The notes beneath the pieces are model-generated. The model made no database searches, was not told where the DNA came from, and saw only the letters and a list, made by a program, of their open reading frames with translations. The position numbers were made by a program, and so were the translations under genes. From JAEVLT01 sp050496765 (GTDB lineage: Bacteria; Bacillota; Bacilli; Bacillales; Cytobacillaceae): 64,000 nucleotides of DNA. Positions 49,969 through 58,308 of the stretch are shown here, in pieces. Each line of letters starts with the position of its first letter. Within the stretch, counting starts at the first letter, position 1. The DNA lies in the NCBI RefSeq assembly GCF_050496765.1, contig NZ_JBNWEO010000015.1:248001-312000 (forward strand), in the 5' to 3' direction.

Positions 49969-51369
49969 TTAAGATAAAAACTCTGCCGGGTTTAAACCAA
50001 GTTCGCGGCAAATGTCCGTGACCATTTGTTTTTCGCTCGGATCAAAATGGCCATCCGCATAACCGATTGCAATGCAATAGCGGGCAATAAGCCTAGAAAT
50101 TTCAGGTTTTGTTCTTATTTTCCCTAAGGCTCTGAATGCTTCAGCACGTCCCATTGCATGGTCATACTCCATCTTGGAAATAAATTGATTAAACTTCTGG
50201 ATTACCTTTTGTGAATCAAATACGCGCAACTCTTCGCTTTGATTAACGAATTCGAGCATTTTTTCGCGTTCTGAAGGGTCTAGCTGGCCATCTGCCATGG
50301 ACACCAATGCACAGCCTGCCACGACTGCTTCTAGCACGTCTTGACTTTTATAGCGCTGAAATAGTTCTTGTGCTCGTCTCTTTTGGTTATGAGCCCATTC
50401 AACATAATCCGTTTGTGAAGGCGACCAAGAGTTCCCACAGCTATTACAGGTGAATTTCAATTGATTTTTTCCAATAAACCCGCCAAGTAACCCAACCGGG
50501 CCTAGAATTAACCCCCCAATAGCGGCTTTTCCTAAACCAAAGCCCTTTTGACCTGTCCGTACATTGCTTGAATGGCAGCGGGGACAAACGATGTTCTCGC
50601 CCCCGTATGTAGGATGTGAATGTGAGGCAGATGGCGATGGCTGCACTGGATAGCCATACGATGGCTGTTGGTTTGACTGCAGATTGTACTGATGTTGATT
50701 TTGATTGAATCCATTTGGCTGATGTTGATTCTCATTTCGACTTAATTGATATTGTGGAAATCCAGGTGGTATTGTTGTTCCGCTTGCCGGTGGGTCATCA
50801 ACTGTGACACCAAAATTTTGGCATAAAGCGGCCAAGCCTCCTTGAAAGCCGCTTGCAATCGCATTGAATTTCCATTCTCCATTGTGACGGTAAAGCTCAG
50901 CTGCCACAATCGCAGTCTCAATGGTGAAATCTCTGCCAAGATTGAACAGAATCAGCTCTTCATTCGTTTGTTCATTAAAGATCCGGACATGAGAATCTGC
51001 AATTTGTCCAAAATTTTGCCCCTTCAAATGAGCATCGTGAATCGTAATCGTGAACGCAATCCGGTGAATAGGTTGCGGAACTTTAGTTAAATCAATCTTG
51101 ATTTGTTCATCATCTTGATTGCCTGAACCTACCCGCGAATCACCGCTATAGAGGACTGAACCATTTCCACCTGTTGGATTGTTATAAAAAACAAAATCCA
51201 AATCATTTTGAACCTTGCCTGTTTCATTTAATAAAAAAGCCGATGCATCTAAATCAAAATTCGAACTGAGGCCGCCTCCGTTCCAGCCTAATCCGACAAC
51301 TACATTTTTCAAGCCGGGATACGATTTTGTTAAATCTACTTTTTGCCCTTTGCTAAGTGTTACACCCAC
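49969..51369 (-). CDS. TerD-zinc ribbon-TerB fusion protein
   Basis: 466 residues from GTG 51369. TerD domain (1-190) starts MGVTLSKGQKVDLTK and has the Ca-binding Asp clusters (NFDLDAS, SGDSRVGSGNQDDE). A Gln/Asn/Pro-rich linker (about 190-255) follows. Next is a zinc ribbon with CPRC (262-265) and CNSC (308-311) that encloses a Gly-rich hydrophobic hairpin. A TerB-like helical domain (about 345-466) has two ADGxxDPSE motifs, possible metal sites. Such proteins belong to stress-response systems around tellurite resistance, phage defence or membrane stress. It is alone; no TerC or other ter genes are seen. GGGAGGGAAG sits 7 nt before the GTG; the longer open frame to 51426 contains that site. 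Confidence 0.88.
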   Translation of the reverse strand: MGVTLSKGQKVDLTKSYPGLKNVVVGLGWNGGGLSSNFDLDASAFLLNETGKVQNDLDFVFYNNPTGGNGSVLYSGDSRVGSGNQDDEQIKIDLTKVPQPIHRIAFTITIHDAHLKGQNFGQIADSHVRIFNEQTNEELILFNLGRDFTIETAIVAAELYRHNGEWKFNAIASGFQGGLAALCQNFGVTVDDPPASGTTIPPGFPQYQLSRNENQHQPNGFNQNQHQYNLQSNQQPSYGYPVQPSPSASHSHPTYGGENIVCPRCHSSNVRTGQKGFGLGKAAIGGLILGPVGLLGGFIGKNQLKFTCNSCGNSWSPSQTDYVEWAHNQKRRAQELFQRYKSQDVLEAVVAGCALVSMADGQLDPSEREKMLEFVNQSEELRVFDSQKVIQKFNQFISKMEYDHAMGRAEAFRALGKIRTKPEISRLIARYCIAIGYADGHFDPSEKQMVTDICRELGLNPAEFLS

Positions 51370-51531
51370 AAGCTTCCCTCCCATTAATCGTACAGAATCT
51401 TTCCATTTCATTGCTCCAATAATCAATACGGAAAAAATGGTGAAAAAGTTTCAACTGAAAAACGATATTATGGGAATATAGAGAGGAAAAGTATGTATGC
51501 ACGCAGTAAAAAGCATGCATACATGCTCGTT

Positions 51532-52275
51532 TTATAGATGGAAGAACTGCTCGATCCGATTTTTCTGAAGAAGTTGTCCAATATAGAATGATCCAAACAC
51601 ACCGTAAACTGCACTTACTTCATCAAATCTTGTCTCATAGATTAATTTTTTGAATTGCAGGGCATCATCCGAAAATAAGGAAACACCCCACTCATAGTCA
51701 TCGAAACCGACAGAGCCAGTTATAATTCGTTTTATTTTATCTGAATACGGACGACCTGTTTCAATATGTTCAAACATCAATCTTTTTCGATCCCTTATTG
51801 GTAACATAAACCAATTCGCTTGCTCCCCACGCAGTTTACTCATTGGATAAAAACAAATATATTCCGTTTTTGGAATCGTAGGAAACAGCTTGGACCGCAA
51901 AACCGGGTCTTCATATGGGTTCTCTGGCATATCAGAAAAACTGCTTTTTTCGATTACTGCTAAGTAAGAATAAGCGGGAAGAGTGTAATCAGCCAGCAGT
52001 GTTTTTGAAAACGCCGTTTCTGCTTCATGTATTTCCTTTATCGTCGGCCTTAAAATCATAAACAGAAAGTCGGCTTTTTGACCAACAACCGTATAAACAC
52101 AATGACTTCCTTGACCGTTCGTTTCTGTCAATTCCCATTTATTTAATAATGTTTTCCATTCGTTGAGCGCTTTGGAACGTTCTTGCTCCGAAGCATTTCT
52201 CCACTTTTGCCAATCCATACGGCGAAAATCGTGCAGGCTGTACCAGCCTTCAATTGTTTGCATTGCCTGGTTCAT
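51532..52275 (-). CDS. hemQ: Coproheme decarboxylase HemQ (chlorite dismutase-like)
   Basis: Last step of the coproporphyrin-dependent heme pathway of Gram-positives: two oxidative decarboxylations turn coproheme III into heme b. 247 residues, ferredoxin-like double fold. EYICFYPMSKLRGEQANWF has the catalytic Tyr region and MFEHIETGRPY the proximal His. ATG follows GGAGGTATAAAG. A Fur-type box lies about 35 nt upstream, implying iron repression. It supplies heme for the quinol oxidase and NarI in this window. Confidence 0.95.
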   Translation of the reverse strand: MNQAMQTIEGWYSLHDFRRMDWQKWRNASEQERSKALNEWKTLLNKWELTETNGQGSHCVYTVVGQKADFLFMILRPTIKEIHEAETAFSKTLLADYTLPAYSYLAVIEKSSFSDMPENPYEDPVLRSKLFPTIPKTEYICFYPMSKLRGEQANWFMLPIRDRKRLMFEHIETGRPYSDKIKRIITGSVGFDDYEWGVSLFSDDALQFKKLIYETRFDEVSAVYGVFGSFYIGQLLQKNRIEQFFHL

Positions 52276-52309
52276 CTTTATACCTCCAAACGAATCTTTT
52301 CAATTATAA

Positions 52310-52324
52310 TGATAATTATTTTCA
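52310..52324 (-). promoter_or_regulatory. Fur box upstream of hemQ
   Basis: TGATAATTATTTTCA differs from the 7-1-7 Fur consensus TGATAAT-N-ATTATCA at one position. It lies within the minus-strand promoter region of hemQ. Confidence 0.7.
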
Positions 52325-52467
52325 TTTAAAAAGTAGTGACCGTCATCACATTTCTATGTATAGCAAATCTGCCTATCAGTAAAAATAAATTGTATACTCA
52401 GGGGGGAATATGCTAAAATTTACTCGTGAAAAGCTTATTGGAATACTGTGAAAAGGCGGTTTATTGA

Positions 52468-53391
52468 ATGAAAATCTATCATTCCATTCTTGACTTAATT
52501 GGTAATACACCAATTGTAAAATTAAATAAAATTCCTGATCCAAACGGGGCAGAAGTATTTATCAAATTGGAATCGTTTAATCCTGGAGGAAGTGTAAAGG
52601 ATCGGGCAGCCATGAACATGATTCAAACGGCAGAGGAGCAGGGGATGATTAATCCGGCTGACAGCACGATTATCGAGCCGACATCTGGCAATACCGGAAT
52701 CGGTTTAGCAATGGTTTGTGCGGCAAAAGGATACCGATGCATCATCACGATGCCTGATAATGCAACGGAAGAGCGGGTGAAAATTTTAAAAGCGTACGGC
52801 GCCGAAGTTCACTTGACGCCAGCGAAATACCGCATGCAAGGGGCGATTGACGAGGCCAATAAATTAGCGGAAAAGATAGCGAATAGCTTTATTCCAATGC
52901 AATTCGTCAATAAAGCAAATGCAGATGCCCACCGGAAGACGACTGCAGTTGAAATTTTAGAATCATTTGATGGCAAGTTGGACGCATTTGTTTTGACGGC
53001 CGGAACTGGCGGGACAATTACCGGCACAGGAGAAGAATTGAAAAAGCAGATCCCTAATTTGAAAATATATGTTGTTGAGCCTTATGGATCTCCGGTTATA
53101 TCTGGCGGAAAACCAGGACCTCATAAAATTCCCGGAACAGGACCAGGATTTGTTCCCGAATTGCTCAATCGGGAAATCTACGATGAAATTTTGTTGATTA
53201 AGGACGAAGACGCACAGGAAATGGCTCGTCTGTTAGCAAGAAAAGAAGGAATTTTCGTTGGTGCTTCGGCCGCTGCATCGGCTCATTTTGCTGTTGAGAT
53301 CGCGAAAAAGCTTCCGGCTGGAGCCAGAGTGCTTTGCATGGCACCGGATACTGGAGAGCGCTATTTATCTTCCGACTTATTTGCCAACTAA
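52468..53391 (+). CDS. cysK: Cysteine synthase (O-acetylserine sulfhydrylase)
   Basis: PLP enzyme that makes cysteine from O-acetylserine and sulfide. 307 residues. PLP lysine is Lys44 in NPGGSVKDRAAMNM, the substrate loop is PTSGNTG, and the PLP phosphate loop is TAGTGGTITGTG. It ends in PDTGERYLSSDLF. This fits the CysK group, though sequence alone does not exclude the O-phosphoserine or cystathionine synthase relatives. A further CysK paralogue probably exists elsewhere, as in other Bacillus. AAAGGCGG lies before the ATG. Confidence 0.93.
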   Translation: MKIYHSILDLIGNTPIVKLNKIPDPNGAEVFIKLESFNPGGSVKDRAAMNMIQTAEEQGMINPADSTIIEPTSGNTGIGLAMVCAAKGYRCIITMPDNATEERVKILKAYGAEVHLTPAKYRMQGAIDEANKLAEKIANSFIPMQFVNKANADAHRKTTAVEILESFDGKLDAFVLTAGTGGTITGTGEELKKQIPNLKIYVVEPYGSPVISGGKPGPHKIPGTGPGFVPELLNREIYDEILLIKDEDAQEMARLLARKEGIFVGASAAASAHFAVEIAKKLPAGARVLCMAPDTGERYLSSDLFAN

Positions 53392-53398
53392 CCCATTT

Positions 53399-53433
53399 AA
53401 AAGACATTAAGAACCTCTTAATGTCTTTTTTTT
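53399..53433 (+). terminator. Terminator after cysK
   Basis: AAGACATTAAG / CTTAATGTCTT, 11-bp perfect stem, then a T-run. Confidence 0.9.
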
Positions 53434-53724
53434 GCACATTTTTTCTTCCCATTGCATAATTGGCGTTTTTACTTTCAATTTTTCATGTTTATGAATTCGT
53501 TCACAAAGTTGACAAATGTATGCAAAAATTTTTCTTTTTTATTCGACAATAAAGAGGAAAGTCATCATGTTTTTTATTCCAATATAATTTTTAAACCTAA
53601 AAATGAAGAAGAAAATGTCGATAAACGTGTGAAATCGTCGGATTTTTTTGATTTTTAATAAATCTCTCATTTGATAAAATGAAAAACATAGTTGCTGGAA
53701 AACAACATGAAAGGAGTTTAAAAG
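53434..53724. other. Intergenic region cysK / small gene
   Basis: About 290 nt, AT-rich. GATAAAAT near 53675 is a plausible -10 for the small gene and glgC. Nothing else was seen. Confidence 0.4.
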
Positions 53725-53838
53725 ATGCCGAACCAACTAGACACAAAAACTGCGGAAGATAGTTGCCCGATTCATGAAAAAGATGAGTTAGAGTTTGAAG
53801 AGTTATATTACAAACTCTGGGAAGATGATCGTTTATAA
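53725..53838 (+). CDS. Hypothetical acidic small protein (37 aa) upstream of glgC
   Basis: Starts MPNQLDTKTAEDSCPIHEKD, then Glu-rich with ELYYKLWEDDRL at the end. Very acidic with a single Cys. AAAGGAG lies 8 nt before the ATG. It sits 37 nt upstream of glgC on the same strand and is probably co-transcribed. Not recognised. Confidence 0.55.
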   Translation: MPNQLDTKTAEDSCPIHEKDELEFEELYYKLWEDDRL

Positions 53839-53875
53839 AAAATTACAATAAATTTTAATAAAATAGGAGGAAACA

Positions 53876-55051
53876 ATGATCAAAAAACAATGTATTGCCA
53901 TGCTCCTAGCAGGAGGAAGAGGTACTCGTTTAAAAGAACTAACACAACATATAGCAAAACCAGCAGTTCCGTTTGGTGGAAAATATCGAATTATTGATTT
54001 TACCTTAAGCAATTGCAGTAATTCAGGCATCGACACAGTCGGTGTTTTGACCCAATATCAGCCGCATACCCTTCAAAACTATATTAGCGACGGTAAACAT
54101 TGGGATTTAGACCGAAAAAATGGCGGCATCACCTTTCTTCCTCCATATGAGTCGGAGCAGGGTGAAAGATGGTATGAAGGCACAGCCCATGCTGTTTATC
54201 AAAACCTTCAATATATTGAAAATTATAATCCCGAATATGTTCTGATCATCTCTGGTGATCATATCTATAAAATGGATTATAGTAAAATGTTGGATCAGCA
54301 TAAACAAACAAAAGCTGATGCTACTATTTCGGTTATCAATGTTCCTTGGAGCGAAGCAAGCAGATTTGGAATCATGAATATTGATGACGATTCAAAGAGA
54401 ATAACTGATTTTGATGAAAAGCCAAAACAGCCAAAATCCAATCTTGCATCAATGGGAATCTACATTTTTAATTGGAAACTGTTAAAAAAATACCTTGAAA
54501 AAGAAGAACAGAATCCGTTCTCATCAAAAGATTTTGGCAAAGATATCATTCCTTCTATGCTTCAGGATCATTGCAAAATGTTTGCCTATCAATTTAAAGG
54601 ATATTGGAAAGATGTTGGTACCATTCAAAGCCTTTGGGAAGCAAATATGGACTTGCTTTCCGCTGATACGAATCCAATCTTGCAAAATGAGGATTGGGCG
54701 GTCTATACGAATGAATCGGCACAGCCTCCTTTGTATTTAGATGGAAATGCTACATTAAAGCGATCATTGGTTTGTGAAGGGTGCAAAGTGTATGGAAAAG
54801 TTGAAAACTCTGTTCTTTTTTACGGTGTAACCATAGGAAAAGGTACGGTAATTAAGGATTCTGTTATTATGCCGAATACAAAAATTGGTGAAAATGTGGT
54901 TGTGAACCGAGCCGTTATCGGAAGCGGCACATTCATTGAATCAGGAGCTCAAGTTGGTGATGCCAATCCGTTCAGCGAAATCACCTTAATCGGAAATAGC
55001 GAAACAATCAAAAACGAAAGACAGGAAAAGTTAAAAGAAAGAGTGGTTTAA
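53876..55051 (+). CDS. glgC: Glucose-1-phosphate adenylyltransferase (ADP-glucose pyrophosphorylase)
   Basis: Makes ADP-glucose for glycogen. 391 residues: N-terminal nucleotidyltransferase with AMLLAGGRGTRLKELT and GTAHAVYQN, SGDHIYKMDY, the glucose-1-P site FDEKPKQPKSNLASMGIY, and KGYWKDVGTIQSLWEAN; then a left-handed beta-helix domain (about 285-380) with IxxGxxV repeats. In Bacillus glgC normally sits in glgBCDAP. Here it is followed by a terminator and no glg genes, so it is isolated. ATG follows AGGAGGAAAC. Confidence 0.95.
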   Translation: MIKKQCIAMLLAGGRGTRLKELTQHIAKPAVPFGGKYRIIDFTLSNCSNSGIDTVGVLTQYQPHTLQNYISDGKHWDLDRKNGGITFLPPYESEQGERWYEGTAHAVYQNLQYIENYNPEYVLIISGDHIYKMDYSKMLDQHKQTKADATISVINVPWSEASRFGIMNIDDDSKRITDFDEKPKQPKSNLASMGIYIFNWKLLKKYLEKEEQNPFSSKDFGKDIIPSMLQDHCKMFAYQFKGYWKDVGTIQSLWEANMDLLSADTNPILQNEDWAVYTNESAQPPLYLDGNATLKRSLVCEGCKVYGKVENSVLFYGVTIGKGTVIKDSVIMPNTKIGENVVVNRAVIGSGTFIESGAQVGDANPFSEITLIGNSETIKNERQEKLKERVV

Positions 55052-55133
55052 GGATAACATTTTAAAATGGAAGAAACCCAACTTTCAATCATGATTTCGA
55101 ATGGTATGGACTATTTTTGATAGTCTTGATTAT

Positions 55134-55173
55134 AAAATCCAGATGCTGTTTTAAGAAGCATCTGGATTTTTTT
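55134..55173 (+). terminator. Terminator after glgC
   Basis: AAAATCCAGATGCT / AGCATCTGGATTTT, 14-bp perfect stem, T-run. Confidence 0.92.
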
Positions 55174-55293
55174 GCTCATCAGAATCAAAATGTGCATTTT
55201 TTATGAAGTTTATCAGTAGATTGATGTGGAAAGAATAAAGCGTATGCCACTATACAAAGGTGAAAGTACACAGATAGAAGGGAGATTACAGGT

Positions 55294-56049
55294 TTGAACC
55301 AACATTCAGGGCATGAGATGCATGGAGAAAAGCACGTAACTTTGCAGGATTCGACAACAATGGTTGAGTGGAAAGTAAACCCGGAGCGTCCCATGGCAGA
55401 AAGGCAATCGATCATTCGAATGAAAGTAACGGATGCAGTAGGTAATGCGATTGCTTCCTTTGCAACAGTGCATGAAAAACAAATGCATCTTTTAGCGATC
55501 AGCCGCGATTTATCCATTTTTCAACATTTGCACCCTATATATCAAGGTGAGGGGATTTTCACGGTGACAGCTACTTTTCCAAAAGGTGGTGAGTATCGTT
55601 TATTTGCTGATTTCACACCAGGGGGAGGGACTCAGCAGCTAGCTACTTTCGAATTATATGTGGAGGGAAAAGGTACGGAGGAAATTGTCCATCCCGATAA
55701 AAAACTCGTAAAAACAGTTGATGATCTTAATTTTTCCCTTGAAATTCCAAAATTGCAATTAAAAGAACATATACCGATGATCTTTTCGGTAAAAGATCAA
55801 GCTGGAAATCCGATTCATACGTTGGAGCCTTACTTGGGATCTGTCGGTCATGTGGTGATTGTAAGTCAGGATTTAACCCAATTTCTCCATGCCCATCCAG
55901 TCGATGAGTCGGTTACTGGTCCGTCAGTTGAGTATATGACAAGCTTTCCAGCCGCAGGCGTATATAAAATTTGGGGACAATTTAAAAAGAATGGGCAAGT
56001 CTATACCGTTCCTTTTACGATTCTCGTACCGGACAATGTAGAAGGTTAA
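55294..56049 (+). CDS. Two-domain beta-sandwich protein, His-rich start (YtkA-like), function unknown
   Basis: 251 residues with a His-rich N-terminus (MNQHSGHEMHGEKH) and two tandem homologous domains of about 105 residues. Each repeats the plan 'hLxxISxDLxxFxHxHP ... FPxxGxYxxxxxF': first SRDLSIFQHLHP with KGGEYRLFADF, second SQDLTQFLHAHP with AAGVYKIWGQF. This resembles YtkA/FixH-type immunoglobulin-like domains tied to copper and cytochrome oxidase. The HxHP motifs could bind metal. No signal peptide follows the TTG start at 55294, odd for the type; no earlier in-frame start is visible. The MATE gene begins 4 nt later. Confidence 0.65.
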   Translation: MNQHSGHEMHGEKHVTLQDSTTMVEWKVNPERPMAERQSIIRMKVTDAVGNAIASFATVHEKQMHLLAISRDLSIFQHLHPIYQGEGIFTVTATFPKGGEYRLFADFTPGGGTQQLATFELYVEGKGTEEIVHPDKKLVKTVDDLNFSLEIPKLQLKEHIPMIFSVKDQAGNPIHTLEPYLGSVGHVVIVSQDLTQFLHAHPVDESVTGPSVEYMTSFPAAGVYKIWGQFKKNGQVYTVPFTILVPDNVEG

Positions 56050-56053
56050 TGCC

Positions 56054-57490
56054 ATGATGAAACTAGGTAAAGGGGATTTAACCGATTCCCCAACACGATG
56101 GAACCGCCTAAAACTGATTGCGTTCTTGGCGATTCCAGCAGTCATTGAAAATTTTTTTCAAACGATTCTCGGTTTTGTTGATACGTTTTTCGTTTCAAAA
56201 ATCGGTTTGGCTGAAGTGTCTGCTGTAGGAGTAACCAATGCACTGCTCGCCATTTATTTTGCATTGTTTATGGCGATCGGGGTTGCTGCCAATGTTCGAA
56301 TTGCGAATTTTCTCGGAGCCAATTTACCAGAAAAAGCGCGCCATATTTCGCAACAGGCCATTATCCTCGCTGTACTTTTTGGACTCTTTACAGGGGTTGT
56401 CACATTGTTTTTTGCCGAGCCACTTTTGAAGTTAATGGGAATCAAAGACAATGTTCTTAGGGCTGGAGCACTTTATTTCCGCATTGTCGGAATCCCATCC
56501 ATCTTTATGTCGCTAATGTTTGTCCTTAGTGCGATCCTGCGGGGTGCAGGTGATACGAAATCTCCAATGAAAGTTAGCATCGGCATTAATATTATCCATG
56601 CGTTTTTAGACTATCTTCTTATTTTTGGCTTTTTCTTTATTCCAAAGCTTGGAATTGTCGGGGCTGCACTGGCGACGGTAATTGCAAGACTTCTTGGCAG
56701 CATGGCACTGTTTTATTATCTTAAGCGTTCAACGTCCCTTGCTTTTAGAAGGGACTACTGGAAGCCTGATAAAGGCCATTTGCTTGAACTTTCAACACTT
56801 GGAGCACCTGCAGCTGGAGAACGTCTTGTAATGAGGGCAGGGCAAATTGTTTACTTTGGCTTTATAGTAGCGCTTGGAACTAAGGCATTTGCTGCACATC
56901 AAATCGCAGGTAATATTGAAGTATTTTCCTTTATGATCGGTTATGGTTTCGCTACAGCTGCTACGATTCTCGTTGGTCAAAAAATTGGTGCAGGAAAATT
57001 AAACGAAGCGAAAGAATATGCAAAACTTGCTACTTATTTATCCTTTGCCGCCATGAGTATATTAGGTGCAATGCTCTTTTTCTTTGGAAACTGGGCAGGA
57101 AGTTTTTTTACAAATGATCAACAGGTGATTGGCAATATTGGAACAGCTTTAAAAATTTCGGGTGTTTTTCAGCCATTTTTGGCTGTGCTCCTCGTTTTAA
57201 CTGGAGCCTACCAGGGAGCCAACAATACAAAGTTTCCTATGTATCTTACCGGAGTTGGAATGTGGGCGATTCGAACAGTGCTTGTATACTTATTAGGGAT
57301 ACGGTTCGGTTGGGGTTTAGCTGGTGTATGGCTTGCAATTGGAATTGATATTGCTGTTCGCGCTGTCGTTCTTGTTGTTCAGTTTCAAAGAGGAAAATGG
57401 ATGGCCCTCGATAAAGCGCCAGAAGCGGAAAGTAAGTGTCATCCGCAATCTTCAAAAGAAAATCGCTCAGCATGTGTAAATAATTATTAG
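56054..57490 (+). CDS. MATE-family efflux transporter
   Basis: 478 residues, 12 helices. NorM-type start AIPAVIENFFQTILGFVDTFFVSKIGLAEVSAVG, mid-protein RGAGDTKSPMKVSIGINIIH, and second-half QIAGNIEVFSFMIGYGFATAATILVGQKIGAG (quoted in parts) are typical. MATE proteins export drugs or organic cations using Na+ or H+. It follows the YtkA-like gene at 4-nt spacing, so both are one operon; a metal- or copper-linked substrate is possible but unproven. It ends in a Cys-containing polar tail. Confidence 0.9.
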   Translation: MMKLGKGDLTDSPTRWNRLKLIAFLAIPAVIENFFQTILGFVDTFFVSKIGLAEVSAVGVTNALLAIYFALFMAIGVAANVRIANFLGANLPEKARHISQQAIILAVLFGLFTGVVTLFFAEPLLKLMGIKDNVLRAGALYFRIVGIPSIFMSLMFVLSAILRGAGDTKSPMKVSIGINIIHAFLDYLLIFGFFFIPKLGIVGAALATVIARLLGSMALFYYLKRSTSLAFRRDYWKPDKGHLLELSTLGAPAAGERLVMRAGQIVYFGFIVALGTKAFAAHQIAGNIEVFSFMIGYGFATAATILVGQKIGAGKLNEAKEYAKLATYLSFAAMSILGAMLFFFGNWAGSFFTNDQQVIGNIGTALKISGVFQPFLAVLLVLTGAYQGANNTKFPMYLTGVGMWAIRTVLVYLLGIRFGWGLAGVWLAIGIDIAVRAVVLVVQFQRGKWMALDKAPEAESKCHPQSSKENRSACVNNY

Positions 57491-57510
57491 TCAGCTACCT
57501 TTTTTATAAT

Positions 57511-57535
57511 GAAGAGCAGCAGATCACTGCTCTTC
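57511..57535. terminator. Bidirectional terminator
   Basis: GAAGAGCAG / CTGCTCTTC, 9-bp perfect stem with a 7-nt loop, between convergent genes. Confidence 0.8.
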
Positions 57536-57555
57536 ATTCATTTATATCAGTAAAC

Positions 57556-58146
57556 TTATTTTTGGCTGGAGGGGTGCTGCATTTCAACAGTGGTTTTACT
57601 TTTACTATCTGGCATAAACGGTTTATTGCTTGTTTGCGCTCCATATAAAAGATAGAAAGCAACCAATAAAAGGGTAAAAATCGGTTTTAAGAACCATTTT
57701 TTCGAGCGGATTGTTGAATCATTATCAGGTATATGCGGAACAATCAGGTACAGAAGCAAACTGCTGACAGTCAATGTTAAAAATATGTTTACCATTGTTT
57801 CGGCTTGTGCGGCAGTGATCATTGCGCCAAGCATGGCCCCCATCATTGCGCCCATTATTCCTGCCATAAAACCTTCTAACCATCCCATGATCCCAAAACC
57901 AATAGCACTGACAATTCCGCCAGTCATTCCAATGACGACCGAGATCAATGTTGATTGAAATAAATTACCACTGAAAGCTGCCCCAAATAAAATGCCAATC
58001 GTTAAGCCGATATTTGTACCTAAACTCATTGGGATCATCATACTATAGGAATGTTTAAGCTTTTTCCTCATTTTAAAAGAAAGGAACGCGGAAGCAATTA
58101 AAACGAAAGAAATCGTTAGGAACACAAAAGTTTGAAATGAAGCCAA
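57556..58146 (-). CDS. Membrane protein with Gly-rich (glycine-zipper) helices, unknown function
   Basis: 196 residues from TTG 58146, with five or six helices. The central part is Gly/Met-rich: GWLEGFMAGIMGAMMGAMLG, with a GxxxG zipper pattern and many Met, a composition seen in some metal (copper) or pore-related proteins. The C-terminal part ends in a soluble tail with VEMQHPSSQK. No domain recognised. The start is unsettled: GTG 58158 overlaps AGGAGG, whereas TTG 58146 is 11 nt past it. It lies just after ctaA, behind that gene's terminator. Confidence 0.65.
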   Translation of the reverse strand: MASFQTFVFLTISFVLIASAFLSFKMRKKLKHSYSMMIPMSLGTNIGLTIGILFGAAFSGNLFQSTLISVVIGMTGGIVSAIGFGIMGWLEGFMAGIMGAMMGAMLGAMITAAQAETMVNIFLTLTVSSLLLYLIVPHIPDNDSTIRSKKWFLKPIFTLLLVAFYLLYGAQTSNKPFMPDSKSKTTVEMQHPSSQK

Positions 58147-58281
58147 ATGATCCACCACCTCCTGATAGCTAAATCATATGATGGCACCAACCCGGACATG
58201 CATAGAAAATTTACCAGCCTATTCATAAAAGAATGGATTGGATTTTACATTTAGATTAAAATCGCTTAAGCAAAAATAAAA

Positions 58282-58307
58282 AAATCCTAAATATAAATTT
58301 AGGATTT
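58282..58307 (-). terminator. Terminator after ctaA
   Basis: AAATCCTAAAT / ATTTAGGATTT hairpin, directly after the ctaA stop, T-rich on the minus strand. Confidence 0.75.
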
Positions 58308-58308
58308 A

